Source: Crambe crambe
Taxonomy: Eukaryota; Porifera; Demospongiae; Poecilosclerida; Crambeidae
DNA length: 64,000 bases
Reading direction: 5' to 3'
Assembly: GCA_963924555.1 (NCBI GenBank)
Contig: OZ004581.1
Span: forward strand, 4,875,338-4,939,337
Below, in pieces: positions 38,213 through 48,682 of this stretch. A model generated the notes under the pieces. That model saw only the letters and a list, made by a program, of their open reading frames with translations. It had not been told where the DNA came from and ran no database searches. Made by a program: the position numbers and the translations under genes. The first letter of the stretch is position 1. Every line of letters starts with the position of its first letter.

Positions 38213-40884
38213 CTACGGATTTCCTTGGCCATGGGTTAGTAGAGGACTTTGATTTTCAGCCTACATTTAAAGTCTTTTTAACTCACAATCAAAGCAGTAT
38301 TATTCGCTTACCTCCCAAGGCTCATTCATTATTTGTTGCCATTCTTCCTCTGTAGGGACCCCATCATCAAAATTTAACTGTAGCCAATAACGAAAATTTG
38401 TGTACATTTTTTTATCTTCATATGCTTCTGCGGGATGGAGTCTTGTATAGTATCGCTATTATAAATCAATAGAGGTTAGTAAAAAGTGCAATTTTATCTT
38501 TGTAACTTACAAGGATAGTCAAATTCCTCTTGTATAGATTTTTATATTCTTTTTTAACTTTTAAGGTGTGTAATATCTTGTTAACAAATTCATCATTATC
38601 TACATCTTTCCATTGTTGGTATGGGTTGACACCTAACACCTATTAAAGGAATATAAAACCAGAAGTTAATGCGCACACTGAGGTATGTGATCAGTGTAGT
38701 ACCCCCTTGAGTATGTTGAGGATGGTTCATAAAAACATGATAGCTGACATGTAGCTACCATGGCTGCATTCAAATTGAGCTTGGGGGAGGATTGAGATAT
38801 GCTATGACAATGGATCACCGTGTATGCTAGGGGGTGTTGAGGTGCTTGGACCATTTTTGACCCATTAGGTGACTGTTAACATTAGACATACCTTTCTTCT
38901 TTCCTCAGCTCGTAAATAACTCAACCTGCTGAGGGTAAACTGCCTTAAAATCTTATATTTATAAGCATCGTCTTCTGGCACAACACTTTGAATGATCATC
39001 TAAATTATAATATTATTTGTATTATATTCCTTCAAATGCTAATTAAGAACCTCCACTGTCTCCTCATCAAATTTTCTGGTGATGTTGGTGACAAATGCCT
39101 CGTTACACTTTTGAAGTAATGCATCCTATATCAGAAAGTTCAACACTGTTACTATTCATGAAAATTTTCAAACCTTATATGGAGATGATTCCACTGTGAA
39201 TGTGTCGTGTCCAATCTCATCCAGTTTTTGGTGAACTTTTTTAATTTCCCCCATTATTACTCTTACATCTCTTTTCAATTCCTTTAATTCTGTGCAAATG
39301 TGATCCTATTGTGTGTATACATGTGTGTGAAAGATTAAGTAACAAAGCAGTTAGGAAATTTTGTTAACCTCCTCATTTAAATATGTACGACAGATTTTCT
39401 TTAAACTAATTGAATTGGTATGGTACTTACTATCAAACCTTGGCTCCTTTCTTCCTATTGGTTATTTTAAAATAAAGTAAATGGCAATTAATAATTATCA
39501 GTCTTACATCAGGACGTGTCGCTTTTGATGACTTAGACTGCAATAAAAGTAATTCTTATTTTTTTCATTAATTATGGCATAATTACTGTTGATTTAGATG
39601 AATGCTGATTTTGGGTTCTCATAGGAGGAGCAGAAGGGCGATGTGAAGTGGGCTGATTAGCCTTTTGTGGGGTTCTCGCAGAAGGAGTAGAAGGGTGATG
39701 TGAAGTGGACTGAGTCGCCTTTTGTGGGGTTGCAGAAGGGCGATATGAATTTGAGTGTATTGGCTGTAGGAAAATGTATATTTACGTATAATGATCACCA
39801 ACTAATATAACAAGATCATACCATGAAGGAATCGAGGTCACTTGTATTGGCATCATTGCTCCGTGGAACATATAGTGAAGAATTATGCTGTAGTAATCAA
39901 AATTATAAGTTGAAAAGGGATTTTCAATCAGTCTAGTATCCCATAAAGTGATTTCGTTTATATTTTGGGTATTGCTACATGTAGCTGTGTATAACAGCAG
40001 ACCTTTTCAACAATTGTGTCTTACATGTAGAAGAGTTGTCTCGCGTGCCAGCCTATTACCTGTCTGGTGGCTCTAACCAGGTTTTGTGTGGTAGTAGAGG
40101 ATGATAATAATTATGTGATGTATTCAAAGTGTGGTGTGTACCAAAGCTAATCCCTGAGCATGAGATACCTCTAGTGACTAAGCTTACGAAGAAACTACAA
40201 AGACATTGTTACAATGTTCCAGACCCAGAATCAATTACTCATAGCTACCCTATAAGGTATAAATTACAAGAGGCCTTTTATATTCCTATCATAGGCCTAG
40301 ATGCTGTAATTGTAGCACTGAACAGTTGTTTTTTGTTGTTGTTGTTTTTGTTGGTTTGTTATTGTTTTGGGGTTGCTACTAAGCCCCCTCCAATAACGAA
40401 TTAAAGGACTAGAATATCTAGGTGTTTTCATATCCTACAATAGCTCCTTTGATGCTTGGCATCCATTGCGTGCTAGCCTTGATTGTTATTTTGCTTCTTA
40501 GTGTATAGTCTAGGTGATTGGAAGGAGACTAACAGTACCTGTTTCTGAACTGTGTGTAAGTCCTTCAGTTTTGAAGACTGTACTCTACTTCTCTTGATTT
40601 AAGAACATCAAACTATTAATTTGTACCTTTATTTGAAAGTCACTGCTTACCTCTTTAGGAGCACTGTTCAAACTAGGTTCCATATCTGTTTGTATGAACT
40701 AGAAATATTTTTATAATTATTATTTAATAATACCTTTATCATCTTCATTTAATTTCAGATATGTAGCCTGAAATGGAGGTTGATATGTAGTACTAGCCCC
40801 TCTCTGTTTTGACAGAATGTCATTATACACAAGGTACACAATAATTACTATTACCTTAGGAAGCTTTGTCACTGACTTGGCCAT
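38213..40884 (-). CDS. Accessory gene of the CACTA element, 13 exons, about 355 residues
   Basis: On the minus strand exon 1 is 40884-40855 (MAKSVTKLPK), exon 2 40803-40734 and exon 3 40685-40651; ten more exons lead to the stop at 38215-38213. All junctions are GT-AG and, after exon 2, in phase 0, which leaves one long frame over 12 introns. Order of parts: a disordered N-terminus; a Ser/Thr/Pro-rich segment near residues 70-125 with an imperfect duplication (TSHHPSTPSARTPQKA / TSHRPSAPPMRT); a coiled-coil stretch (ELKELKRDVRVIMGEIKKVH); and a helical C-terminal domain with NPYQQWKDVDNDEFVNKIL and FRYWLQLNFDDGVPTEEEWQ. I know no family for this. Two-gene CACTA elements often have a DNA-binding or regulatory partner beside the transposase, so an accessory role is likely. 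Confidence 0.75.
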
Positions 40885-41212
40885 GACTATCAAGTATCAA
40901 GCAGCTGTTGTTTTGGAGCCAATTAATAATTACAAGATCTTTACATGGATTACATCTTAATACAATAATGTACAATACTATACTATCACAAAAGCTAGAG
41001 GTGGCCTGCTAACCCTAGGCCCTGGCTGTTATGGAAAGGTAACCTGTGGCAGTAATTTTAGTTATGTCCCAACATGACGTGTACCATTGATTTTGACCTC
41101 TATAAAGAGACAACCTCCATCTTAAGAAGCAGGCTCCCTATTTTTCTACCCACCATCCTAGCCTCGGTTTTGCGACCTGTCTAAAAGAAAGCCTAGTATC
41201 AGTCATTCGTGT

Positions 41213-42926
41213 TAGCCTCGGAATTCCTATATTCCTCATACACTCTCAATAGAGGGATGTTTATTCATTGCAAAAAAATTGTGTCATGAATAATCTTGTA
41301 TTTTGAACCCGTTAATAATAGAACCTTAAGGTAACTGGTAGATGATGAATACTAACAAGGTAATCACTGACAGCTATGCCCTCTCGAGACTCAGTGCTGA
41401 ACGCAATGGACTGTTGTGTTCAGCACTGTGTAGAAAGTAAGCTGTGAAAAGCGAAGGACTGCCAAATCGTGGTCACTAGTTGGAATCTATGGCATTCCCA
41501 ATTTTTTTTATCAACTTTAATCGTTGCCCCCTTCTCCCAGTCAATACTAGGCTCTGAGTTAACAATATATACTAGAATGTCTTCATATTGTTTATATCAC
41601 ATGTATAGTAAAACATTTTCACTGTATTTATCATGAATGTGGCATGTTTCCATGTCCTATAATATAGATCTATACAGGCTAGGGATGCTAGTCTTGATTG
41701 TTGCTCGAGTACTGTTTTAAAATGTTGCCCAAGTTATGCCTGATCTTCATTATTGCTGGCATATTTCCCTAGTGACACTCTAAGTCATGTATATGCATGT
41801 ATGCAAAGTGTTTGTATCCTTGCAGTCTTATTATTAACCCTCAGCGTGCATGCGCAAGAGGGTTACAGTACTCAGTTTGTCCTTCTGTCATTCTGTCTGT
41901 CTGTCATTCCTCTCACAGGAGCCACTTCAACTATTGGATCTTGAAACAAGTTTATATAGTGTCTAGACGCTATTTTCTAGCTTTAAAATTGAGCAGATCA
42001 TTAGATAAAGCTTTTGGTCACCAGAAAGCCAGGATTTTAACTGCCGCTAGTCTATACTCCATATAATGCACACTTTGTGCTGCCGACCATTACCTACTCC
42101 ATACTACATTAAGACCCTAGCTATCACGGCTTTATGCATTAACTAGCTTCTACACTCTTACCTGCATGCTTAATCAGATAGTTCTCCAAGCAGTATATTT
42201 TTACATGCAGGCACTGATGATAATTTGAAATGAGAAGATGTGGACTCAGACACTGCTAGTTAGCTAGCTCATGCTTTATAGATGATTCAAAATAAAATAC
42301 TTAATACAGTTACTCATATCTACTCAATATCTGCAAGCACAAAATTATAATTTTTAGTGTGCGCTGAGGGTTAGCACTTTAGTGCTTTTCATTTAAACAA
42401 GAAAATAACTTGAATCTTCTATAATCTGTTATTTATAATGATCAGCAGGATTGTGAGCAAGATCTACTACAAGAAGTTATCTACTGAAATTATCTGTTCT
42501 ACATACCTCCGAATTTTTAATAATATTTATAATTATTCATTATTATTATTGATGTGATGTGTCTGTCTGTATGTGATGGTCTTCTCCATCTCACCCTCTT
42601 CCCTAAAAATAAATTGTAATATTAATGAATGTTGTTATTAATAGGTAAGCCCATTTTTTTTTATGATTTAGGGGGTAGAAAAAATTTTAATTATAAAATT
42701 AAAATTTAAACTCGGAATTCCTATATTCCTCATACACTCTCAATAAAGGGATGTTTATTCATTGCAAAAAAAATTGTGTCATGAATAATCTTGTATTTTG
42801 AATAATAGAACTTTAAGGTAACTGGTAGATGAACAAGATAATCATTGACAGCTATGCCCTCTCGAGACTCAGTGCTGAACGCAATGGACTGTTGTGTTCA
42901 GCACTGTGTAGAAAGTAAGCTGTGAA
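41213..42926. repeat. Pair of ~220-240-bp direct repeats inside the CACTA right arm
   Basis: CTCGGAATTCCTATATTCCT starts copies at about 41216 and 42712; both run through CAGTGCTGAACGCAATGGAC to GTAAGCTGTGAA (about 41455 and 42926) with few differences. The 1.3 kb between holds a MITE and AT-rich sequence. They are not bounded by TG..CA, so long terminal repeats are unlikely; internal duplication of the CACTA subterminal region fits better. Confidence 0.8.
41835..42374. mobile_element. MITE inserted in the CACTA element
   Basis: TTAACCCTCAGCGTGCATGC at 41835 is matched by inverted GTGCGCTGAGGGTTAG near 42374, so about 540 bp. TA flanks are plausible. The open frame at 41797-42066 lies over it and is not taken as a gene. 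Confidence 0.7.
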
Positions 42927-43174
42927 TACAGATCTGATTATGATGTGTAACAGGTCAGAAATTCTCACAACTGCCTACAGACCTGTATATACAGGTCTGG
43001 TACAGATAGTTTGATTACATGCTTGTTACAGGTATGGATTGTAGATCTGTTACGAGTATGTGGGATTCACTGGTCTGGAACGGATCTGAATTTTAATTGT
43101 TACGAGTATGAAATTCTACACGACTGCCTACAGGTCTGTGGATTTTTCGCTGTGATAGTCTAGTATATCTATGG

Positions 43175-43340
43175 CCTCGTTCCCAGGCCTTCCTCTCTCA
43201 CTTGTCTCTCACCAGTAAAGTACCGTGTGCATGGGAGGAATTAAGTACCACGTGGGACGAAATAAGGATTCCTCCCGCGCGGTATACATGTGCTTACATT
43301 TTACTTTGGTGAGAGACTACAAATGAGCCTGAGAACAAGG
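43175..43340. mobile_element. Small hairpin MITE (main part)
   Basis: CCTCGTTCCCAGGC faces GCCTGAGAACAAGG, and inside it GTCTCTCACCAGTAAAGTA faces TACTTTGGTGAGAGAC, so most of the 166 bases fold on themselves. Its left tip is shared with the 7-bp duplication of the CATAGATA element inserted there. Confidence 0.8.
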
Positions 43341-44506
43341 TTAACACTTACTAACGAGTGACGATACACTCAGGATAGGAGCATGGCTTAATCATACCTT
43401 ACTATAAGCAATCAAGCTAGCACTTATAACTGCTCTATTCACCAGCATGGCATTCATAAATCTTTAACACACCCATTAGCTGCAACTTATTTTCTTGCTG
43501 ATCATTCAGATCAGCATTATTAAATTCATCCAGACTTATCTATGCAGCCATTTTTGATCTTGAGAAGATATACTTTTGTGTCTGGCATATCTGACAACTT
43601 TCTATTTGACCTTTGTATATTAATAACTTCGAAGAGTTTGTCGAGCTTAACATGTAGCTAAGTGACTACCTTGTTCTATGATATCTGTGTTGAAAATATC
43701 AGCAGGCACTTCACAAAGTCTACACTTCCAATATTGTTCAAAGTCTCTTTCATATTCATCGGGCTAAACATTAATTTTTTTAGTGCAGGATCCTCACTGC
43801 AATAACCTCTAAGATGATAGAAAGACCACTATTATCAAAGCCCTATACTGACATCAGTCACATCTTGTATAGTTTACTGTGACAGTATCATTGTTGGGAC
43901 TACATAAATTTACATTAGCGCATTCACTGAAGTTATTTGCCTCCTTGATGATGTGTCTGTTCTAGAAACTAAAATGGAGCTTAATTTTTTCACTCTGTGT
44001 TATATATTGACATCCGATAAGAGATCTTTTCTTTATTTAGAAATGGTAATCTCAGGTTCTGGTAGAACAACTAAAAGTGTTATGACACATTAAACCACTG
44101 TGCCATTCTATCCTAAATGCTTGTGGGTACATGCTTATGTATAACATTCCTGATACATTGGATGTATGGCTTTGAAAATAGAATTTTGCTCCACTCAGGT
44201 GCCAGGCACATGCTTATCTGGTTGAAGGTTTGGTTGAGTGTCTGCTCTTTCTCATCACTGTATCTTTGACGCATCAACCTAACACGATCACACAACAATG
44301 GAAATTTGTCGAGGATACCAAGAAATATATCAAACTTCTCAAGGAGTGTTTATTGGTCATTTGATGTACTAAAATCAGTTGCTTTCTCATGTGAATCCCT
44401 GTCCAGTCGTATTGAGGCTTGTATTGATGTCTACTGCTACTGATACTTCACTGGATGTAGACACTATTATCAAAGTAGGGTTAGACACTGGTAGGCGGGG
44501 CTAAGT

Positions 44507-44771
44507 AGGGGCTGATGTAGAGTTTTATGAAAGAGGGGGCCAGAGAACTGCGCACTTGCATGTGGAAAAATTTTTGGCTGGCCACTGACCCATTTTAATA
44601 AAATTATGATTGAATCTTAAAATATCTGGTGATTAATCTATAAGGATCATACGTCTGGGGTGTTTGTCAGCAAATATATCTGATTTCATTTATGTCAATT
44701 AATTATTATATCTTTTATAATGAAAAAAGGGGGGGCCCGGGTCCCTTAGGCCCCTACCTGGATCAGCCCCT
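44507..44771. mobile_element. hAT-like MITE, 265 bp
   Basis: AGGGGCTGATGTAG at the left faces CTGGATCAGCCCCT at the right. GCTAAGT flanks both sides (44500-44506, 44772-44778). The ends resemble the widespread CAGGGGCGGATCCAG hAT termini. It lies 130 bases upstream of the start codon of the TULIP gene. Confidence 0.85.
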
Positions 44772-44842
44772 GCTAAGTTAATTCTTTTCGCGTTCAAAGC
44801 TTAAAGTGAATTTACGCATGCGCATCAATCTATTCTCGCTAT

Positions 44843-44849
44843 TATAAAA
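44843..44849 (+). promoter_or_regulatory. TATA box of the TULIP gene
   Basis: TATAAAA lies 52 bases before the ATG at 44901, leaving a short 5' untranslated region. The TATAAAA at 52730 stands 66 bases before the start of the other intronless gene, a similar layout. Confidence 0.7.
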
Positions 44850-44900
44850 AGACGTTACACTGCCTTCGAGAGCTATCTATCCAAGCAGAAAAATATCGAC

Positions 44901-46163
44901 ATGGCTTATTCCGCCAATGACCACAAAGCAGTAGAACGAGCTCTTCATGAACTTCTTCAAAGCTTCAAGATGAATATGAAGACAGGAATATCTGATTTAG
45001 GAATCCCATCTCTGGACCCACTCTCTGTTGAAGAAGACAACTCCATCCCAGTCAAACAGGATATGATGCTGAATTTAAGAAATGTGAAAGTCTCTGGTCT
45101 CTCTTCTTTTCACTGTATAGAGATGGAATCCTCTGAGGGCGCTGTAGTGGCCCATATTGTAATCGGGAATGTCCACATGGGTGGTAAATACAGCATGGGG
45201 AAAACCAATTCTTCATTTGAAACAAAGCTACGGGATGTGAGTTTGAGAATCCCCCTTGAAACTAAAGTGCATAATATTGTTCTCGAAGATCTCAAGAATG
45301 CGAAAATTGCCGAAATTCAGATTACAGTCGGGCGTAGCTTGAGTCACCTCGATCACTTACATGCGAGGCCTGGGGAGAAGCAGGAAACCCTCAAGGAACC
45401 TTTTGACGACATCCTTGTGCTGTTTTTCAAAGCTCACGTATCTACCCTCTTACAGAATGAGCTGAATAAATTTTTGCAAGCGAAAATTGTGGAAGCTCCA
45501 AGTCTTTTATCACGAGTGCTGGTTTATCCAACCAATGATGAAGCTACCCTTCATGCTCACGCTAAGAAAGCTATTCTTCCTATGGGCTTGAATTCATCAC
45601 CCACACCTGGTAACTTGGATGCACTCATCGACCTGATTTTACCCAATATCAATGCCGACATTAAAAAGGGGTACGATCCGTATAAAATTTCCGAGAGCAA
45701 AAAGTATTCTATTGGTATTGCTGGCGTGAAAGTCGATCAAGTAGTCATCAATGGTCTTTCGCACCTTCACCGTACTGGTCCGGTCAATATCGATAAGCTA
45801 ACAGTGACAGTCAACATCGGAGTCGATGGTGCAGTCACTGGAAGTGCTGGTGTTAAAGTGTGGGTGACTCTGCTTTCACTCCACCCTGCAGTTTCGTTCA
45901 CAGCAACTAACGTAAAATTTACTGCTGTTATCACCATCAAAAAGAATGATAAAGGTGAAATCATATTAAACCTCGACAGCTTAGCCATTGCTGATCCTAA
46001 TATCGATGTTTTAATAACTGGTCTCGGGACATTGGGTTGGATGCTCTCTGGTCTCACCGACATCATCTCTGCATTAGTCGTGGGTCTTTTTAAGGATCAA
46101 ATCGTTAAAATGGTGAAAGATAAGCTTAATGATGAGCTGAAAAAAATTAAATTGCCAATATGA
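44901..46163 (+). CDS. Double-TULIP (JHBP/allergen-7-like) lipid-binding protein, intronless
   Basis: A single 420-residue frame. Residues 1-200 read as a TULIP-fold domain: an N-terminal helix (AVERALHELLQSFKMNMKTG), then ISDLGIPSLDPLSVEE, which matches the GIPxLDP signature of juvenile-hormone-binding and mite group-7 allergen proteins, then amphipathic strands. A second domain from about residue 230 repeats the plan (LDALIDLILPNINADIKKGY ... VVINGLSHLHRTGPV ... LNLDSLAIADPN), closing with a C-terminal amphipathic helix VKMVKDKLNDELKKIKL. TULIP proteins bind lipids or other hydrophobic ligands. There is no signal peptide, so the product is likely cytosolic, unlike secreted JHBPs. No introns and a strong TATA box suggest a retrocopy origin or an inducible gene. 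Confidence in fold is moderate, in coding status high. Confidence 0.82.
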   Translation: MAYSANDHKAVERALHELLQSFKMNMKTGISDLGIPSLDPLSVEEDNSIPVKQDMMLNLRNVKVSGLSSFHCIEMESSEGAVVAHIVIGNVHMGGKYSMGKTNSSFETKLRDVSLRIPLETKVHNIVLEDLKNAKIAEIQITVGRSLSHLDHLHARPGEKQETLKEPFDDILVLFFKAHVSTLLQNELNKFLQAKIVEAPSLLSRVLVYPTNDEATLHAHAKKAILPMGLNSSPTPGNLDALIDLILPNINADIKKGYDPYKISESKKYSIGIAGVKVDQVVINGLSHLHRTGPVNIDKLTVTVNIGVDGAVTGSAGVKVWVTLLSLHPAVSFTATNVKFTAVITIKKNDKGEIILNLDSLAIADPNIDVLITGLGTLGWMLSGLTDIISALVVGLFKDQIVKMVKDKLNDELKKIKLPI

Positions 46164-47455
46164 ATAACATTACAGTGAACCTTTTAATTCTGTAGCTAGA
46201 ATAACCCTTTCAATTTTGTTTTAGCTTAGCTAGCTAAAAAAATCTTAATTTATTGTGTGATAATCATTACTGCAAAAATCCAATAATTCACGACTAGTCA
46301 GATGTGACCATGAAATAAATCTCCACTCTCCTTTATAAATATCGCTAACCCTGCGCGCTATGATTGAAACCTATCTCATAAGTGTATTCAATCAATTAAC
46401 CAAAAATCACTTATTAAAATCACTCTCAATTAACCAAAATAAAAAATTCCCCACTATGAGGGGAAATGCACCTCAAAAAGTGGAGAGTGCAATCAATACG
46501 TATTCTGCTGTTGAAAATTTTCTTTCTTCAATAGCTGGTCCGTAAATTGTGAGGTAATTCGACCAAGAAGGAACCATGAATGCAGCAGAAATAATTGTCC
46601 AAATTCAGGAAGGACATGGAGCATATACTACATGTATAGTGAGCCCAGATGGTTTATCTACAGCTGTTCTTCTTACAGGTCCAAGCAATTGTCAATGGGT
46701 TAGCTATATATAAAGGGAACACTTTAATGTCTAGCTACATATTAGAGATATTAACATCACCATGCAATGGAGAGCTGAAAATATCAGTGATGCTTTCAAT
46801 ACTCACGTAGTTGAAGGAATAGCATTGCCCTTCACCATTTTGACAGTATGCACTCAGTATAATTATTACATGCAGCAGTGAGCAGTAATGATGCAATTGG
46901 CATCTTACTACTTCAAAGAAGCTAGTTGCTGATCTCCATTTTTATAGTGTGCACTCACTTCCTTGTGTGCAGCATGCAATAATTAATACTTATCGCACAC
47001 TGTAAAAATGATTTAGTATAGATCATTCTTTGAAGTGGCAATGCATGATTATTACTCACTACTGAGTGTAGTAATGATGCAACTGGCATCTTACTACTTT
47101 AAAGAAGCTAGTTGCTGATAGCTATACAGTGTGCACTCGGTATCACTCCCTTGTGTACTGCATGCAATAATAAGCACACTGTAAAAATGGATCATTCTTT
47201 GAAGTGGCAATGGATTATTACTCACTACTGAGTGCATCTAAAAATGGTTCATTCTTTGAAGTAGCAATGCTAATTAGCTACTCACTACTATCCCTTGTAG
47301 TGTGCTGCATGTCCAAACTGTAACTGCTGGTCAATAATTAATCGAGTTCTTAAAATTTTTTATAAGAAACTACCACTTAACTACATTAATATTTCCTAAC
47401 TAGCTAAGATCAAAGACGATTGTCCTTTACATTCACAGGTGCATCACTGCAGGTA
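46164..47455. other. Non-coding stretch with a ~187-bp imperfect tandem repeat
   Basis: At 46881-47300 a unit with GCATCTTACTACTT and AAGAAGCTAGTTGCTGAT occurs twice plus a remnant (starts near 46885 and 47072). No gene seen; the 61-residue frame at 46360-46545 has no features. Confidence 0.65.
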
Positions 47456-48682
47456 CATTTTACGGCTAAATTGGGTGAGACACCTGATTGCCACACTAGC
47501 ATCAAAGGTTAATGAATTCTTGACCTTATTAATTGAGACACATGCAGGTTGACCACACTGTAGCAGGTGTTGTTGTTTTCTGTGTCTGGGAGGTACTGAT
47601 TTTCCGCATTCTTCATCACCTCTTGCATATTAATAAAACCTTTCCATTGGTGGTTAAATTGCACTCATAGAAAGAATTCATCAACCTTTGTGGCATGGAC
47701 ACTAGTAGATGCTAATGTGCCGATTGGCTTCTTGCCCAAATTAGCCACTTAAAAGGTTAGACCTTATTAATTGAGACACAGGACCACACATTGTTGTTTT
47801 CTGTGTCTGGGAAGTACTGATTTTCCGCATTCTTCATCACCTTTTGCATCTTCATTAACCTTTCATGCATACATTGGTGGTTTATCCAAATTGCACTCGT
47901 AGAAAGAATTCATCAAACCTTTGTGGCATGGACACTAGTAATACTAATGTGCCGATTGGCTTCTCACCCAAATTAGCCACTTCAAAGGTTAGACCTTATT
48001 AATTGAGACACAGGACCAGACATTGTTGTTTCTGTGTCTGGGAAGTACTGATTTTCTGCATTCTTCATCACCTTTTGCATCTTCATTAACCTTTCATGCA
48101 TACATTGGTGGTTTATCCAAATTGCACTCGTAGAAAGAATTCATCAAACCTTTGTGGCATGGACACTAGTAATACTAATGTGCCGATTGGCTTCTCACCC
48201 AAATTAGCCACTTCAAAGGTTAGACCTTATTAATTGAGACACAGGACCACACATTGTTGTTTTCTGTGTCTGGGAAGTACTGATTTTCCGCATTCTTCAT
48301 CACCTTTTGCATCTTCATTAACCTTTCATGCATACATTGGTGGTTTATTCAAATTGCACTCGTAGAAAGAATTCATCAAACCTTTGTGGCATGGACACTA
48401 GTAATACTAATGTGCCGATTGGCTTCTCACCCAAATTAGCCACTTCAAAGGTTAGACCTTATTAATTGAGACACTGGATCACACATTGTTGTTTTCTGTG
48501 TCTGGGAAGTACTGATTTTTCGCATTCTTCATCACCTTTTGCATCTTCATTAACCTTTCATGCATACATTGGTGGTTTACCCAAATTGCACTCGTAGAAA
48601 GAATTCATCAAACCTTTGTGGCATGGACACTATAAGGTACATAAATGCTAATGTGCTGATTGGCAAATTAGCCAGTATACAA
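47456..48682. repeat. Tandem array of a ~232-bp unit grown from a MITE
   Basis: Units begin GTTAGACCTTATTAATTGAG at 47756, 47988, 48219 and 48451 (spacings 232, 231, 232), nearly identical, preceded by a more diverged unit from about 47507. Each unit ends CTCACCCAAATTAGCCACTT, and the array starts at 47461 with the inverted form GGCTAAATTGGGTGAGACAC. So each unit contains one terminus of an inverted-repeat element whose other terminus is present once. A single unit lies at 56752-56990 and a rearranged one at 50490-50790. Confidence 0.9.

Larger units (their letters stand above)
34148..43154 (-). mobile_element. CACTA (EnSpm) DNA transposon, 9007 bp, apparently complete
   Basis: The ends are perfect 19-bp inverted repeats, CACAGCGAAAAATCCACAG at 34148-34166 and its complement at 43136-43154; CACAG fits CACTA-type ends. 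Inside both ends are short repeated motifs (CTGTAGGCAGT, CGTAACA, ATCTGTA), the subterminal repeats this superfamily uses for transposase binding. The target can be read from the host element: the intact end has TACGTAGTCTAG, the filled site GTA-element-ATAGTCTAG, so a 3-bp duplication with one changed base. It carries two minus-strand genes, a transposase (38049-34419) and an accessory gene (40884-38213), and has itself received a MITE near its right end. Confidence 0.9.
33029..43345. mobile_element. Nested DNA transposons: small MITE interrupted by a CATAGATA element interrupted by CACTA
   Basis: The outermost layer is a ~170-bp MITE whose left end TTAGCCTCGT stops at 33038 and whose remainder TCCCAGGCC... 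continues at 43181 and ends GCCTGAGAACAAGG at 43340. Into it is inserted a CATAGATA-type transposon (33039-34147 plus 43155-43173) flanked by the 7-bp duplication GCCTCGT at 33032-33038 and 43174-43180. That element in turn is split near its right end by the 9.0-kb CACTA element at 34148-43154. The order of insertion is therefore MITE first, CATAGATA element second, CACTA third. Confidence 0.85.

Noticed and set aside
39370-39460. Extra exon reading SKYHTNSISLKKICRTYLNEE in the accessory gene
   Set aside because: Its phase does not fit the neighbours; a short exon ending at ATA|GTAAGT (EERSQGLI) joins in phase 0 on both sides and is preferred.
41216-42926. Possible small LTR element bounded by the direct repeats
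   Set aside because: The repeats lack TG..CA ends, a flanking duplication, a primer-binding site and a polypurine tract; duplication inside the CACTA element explains them better.
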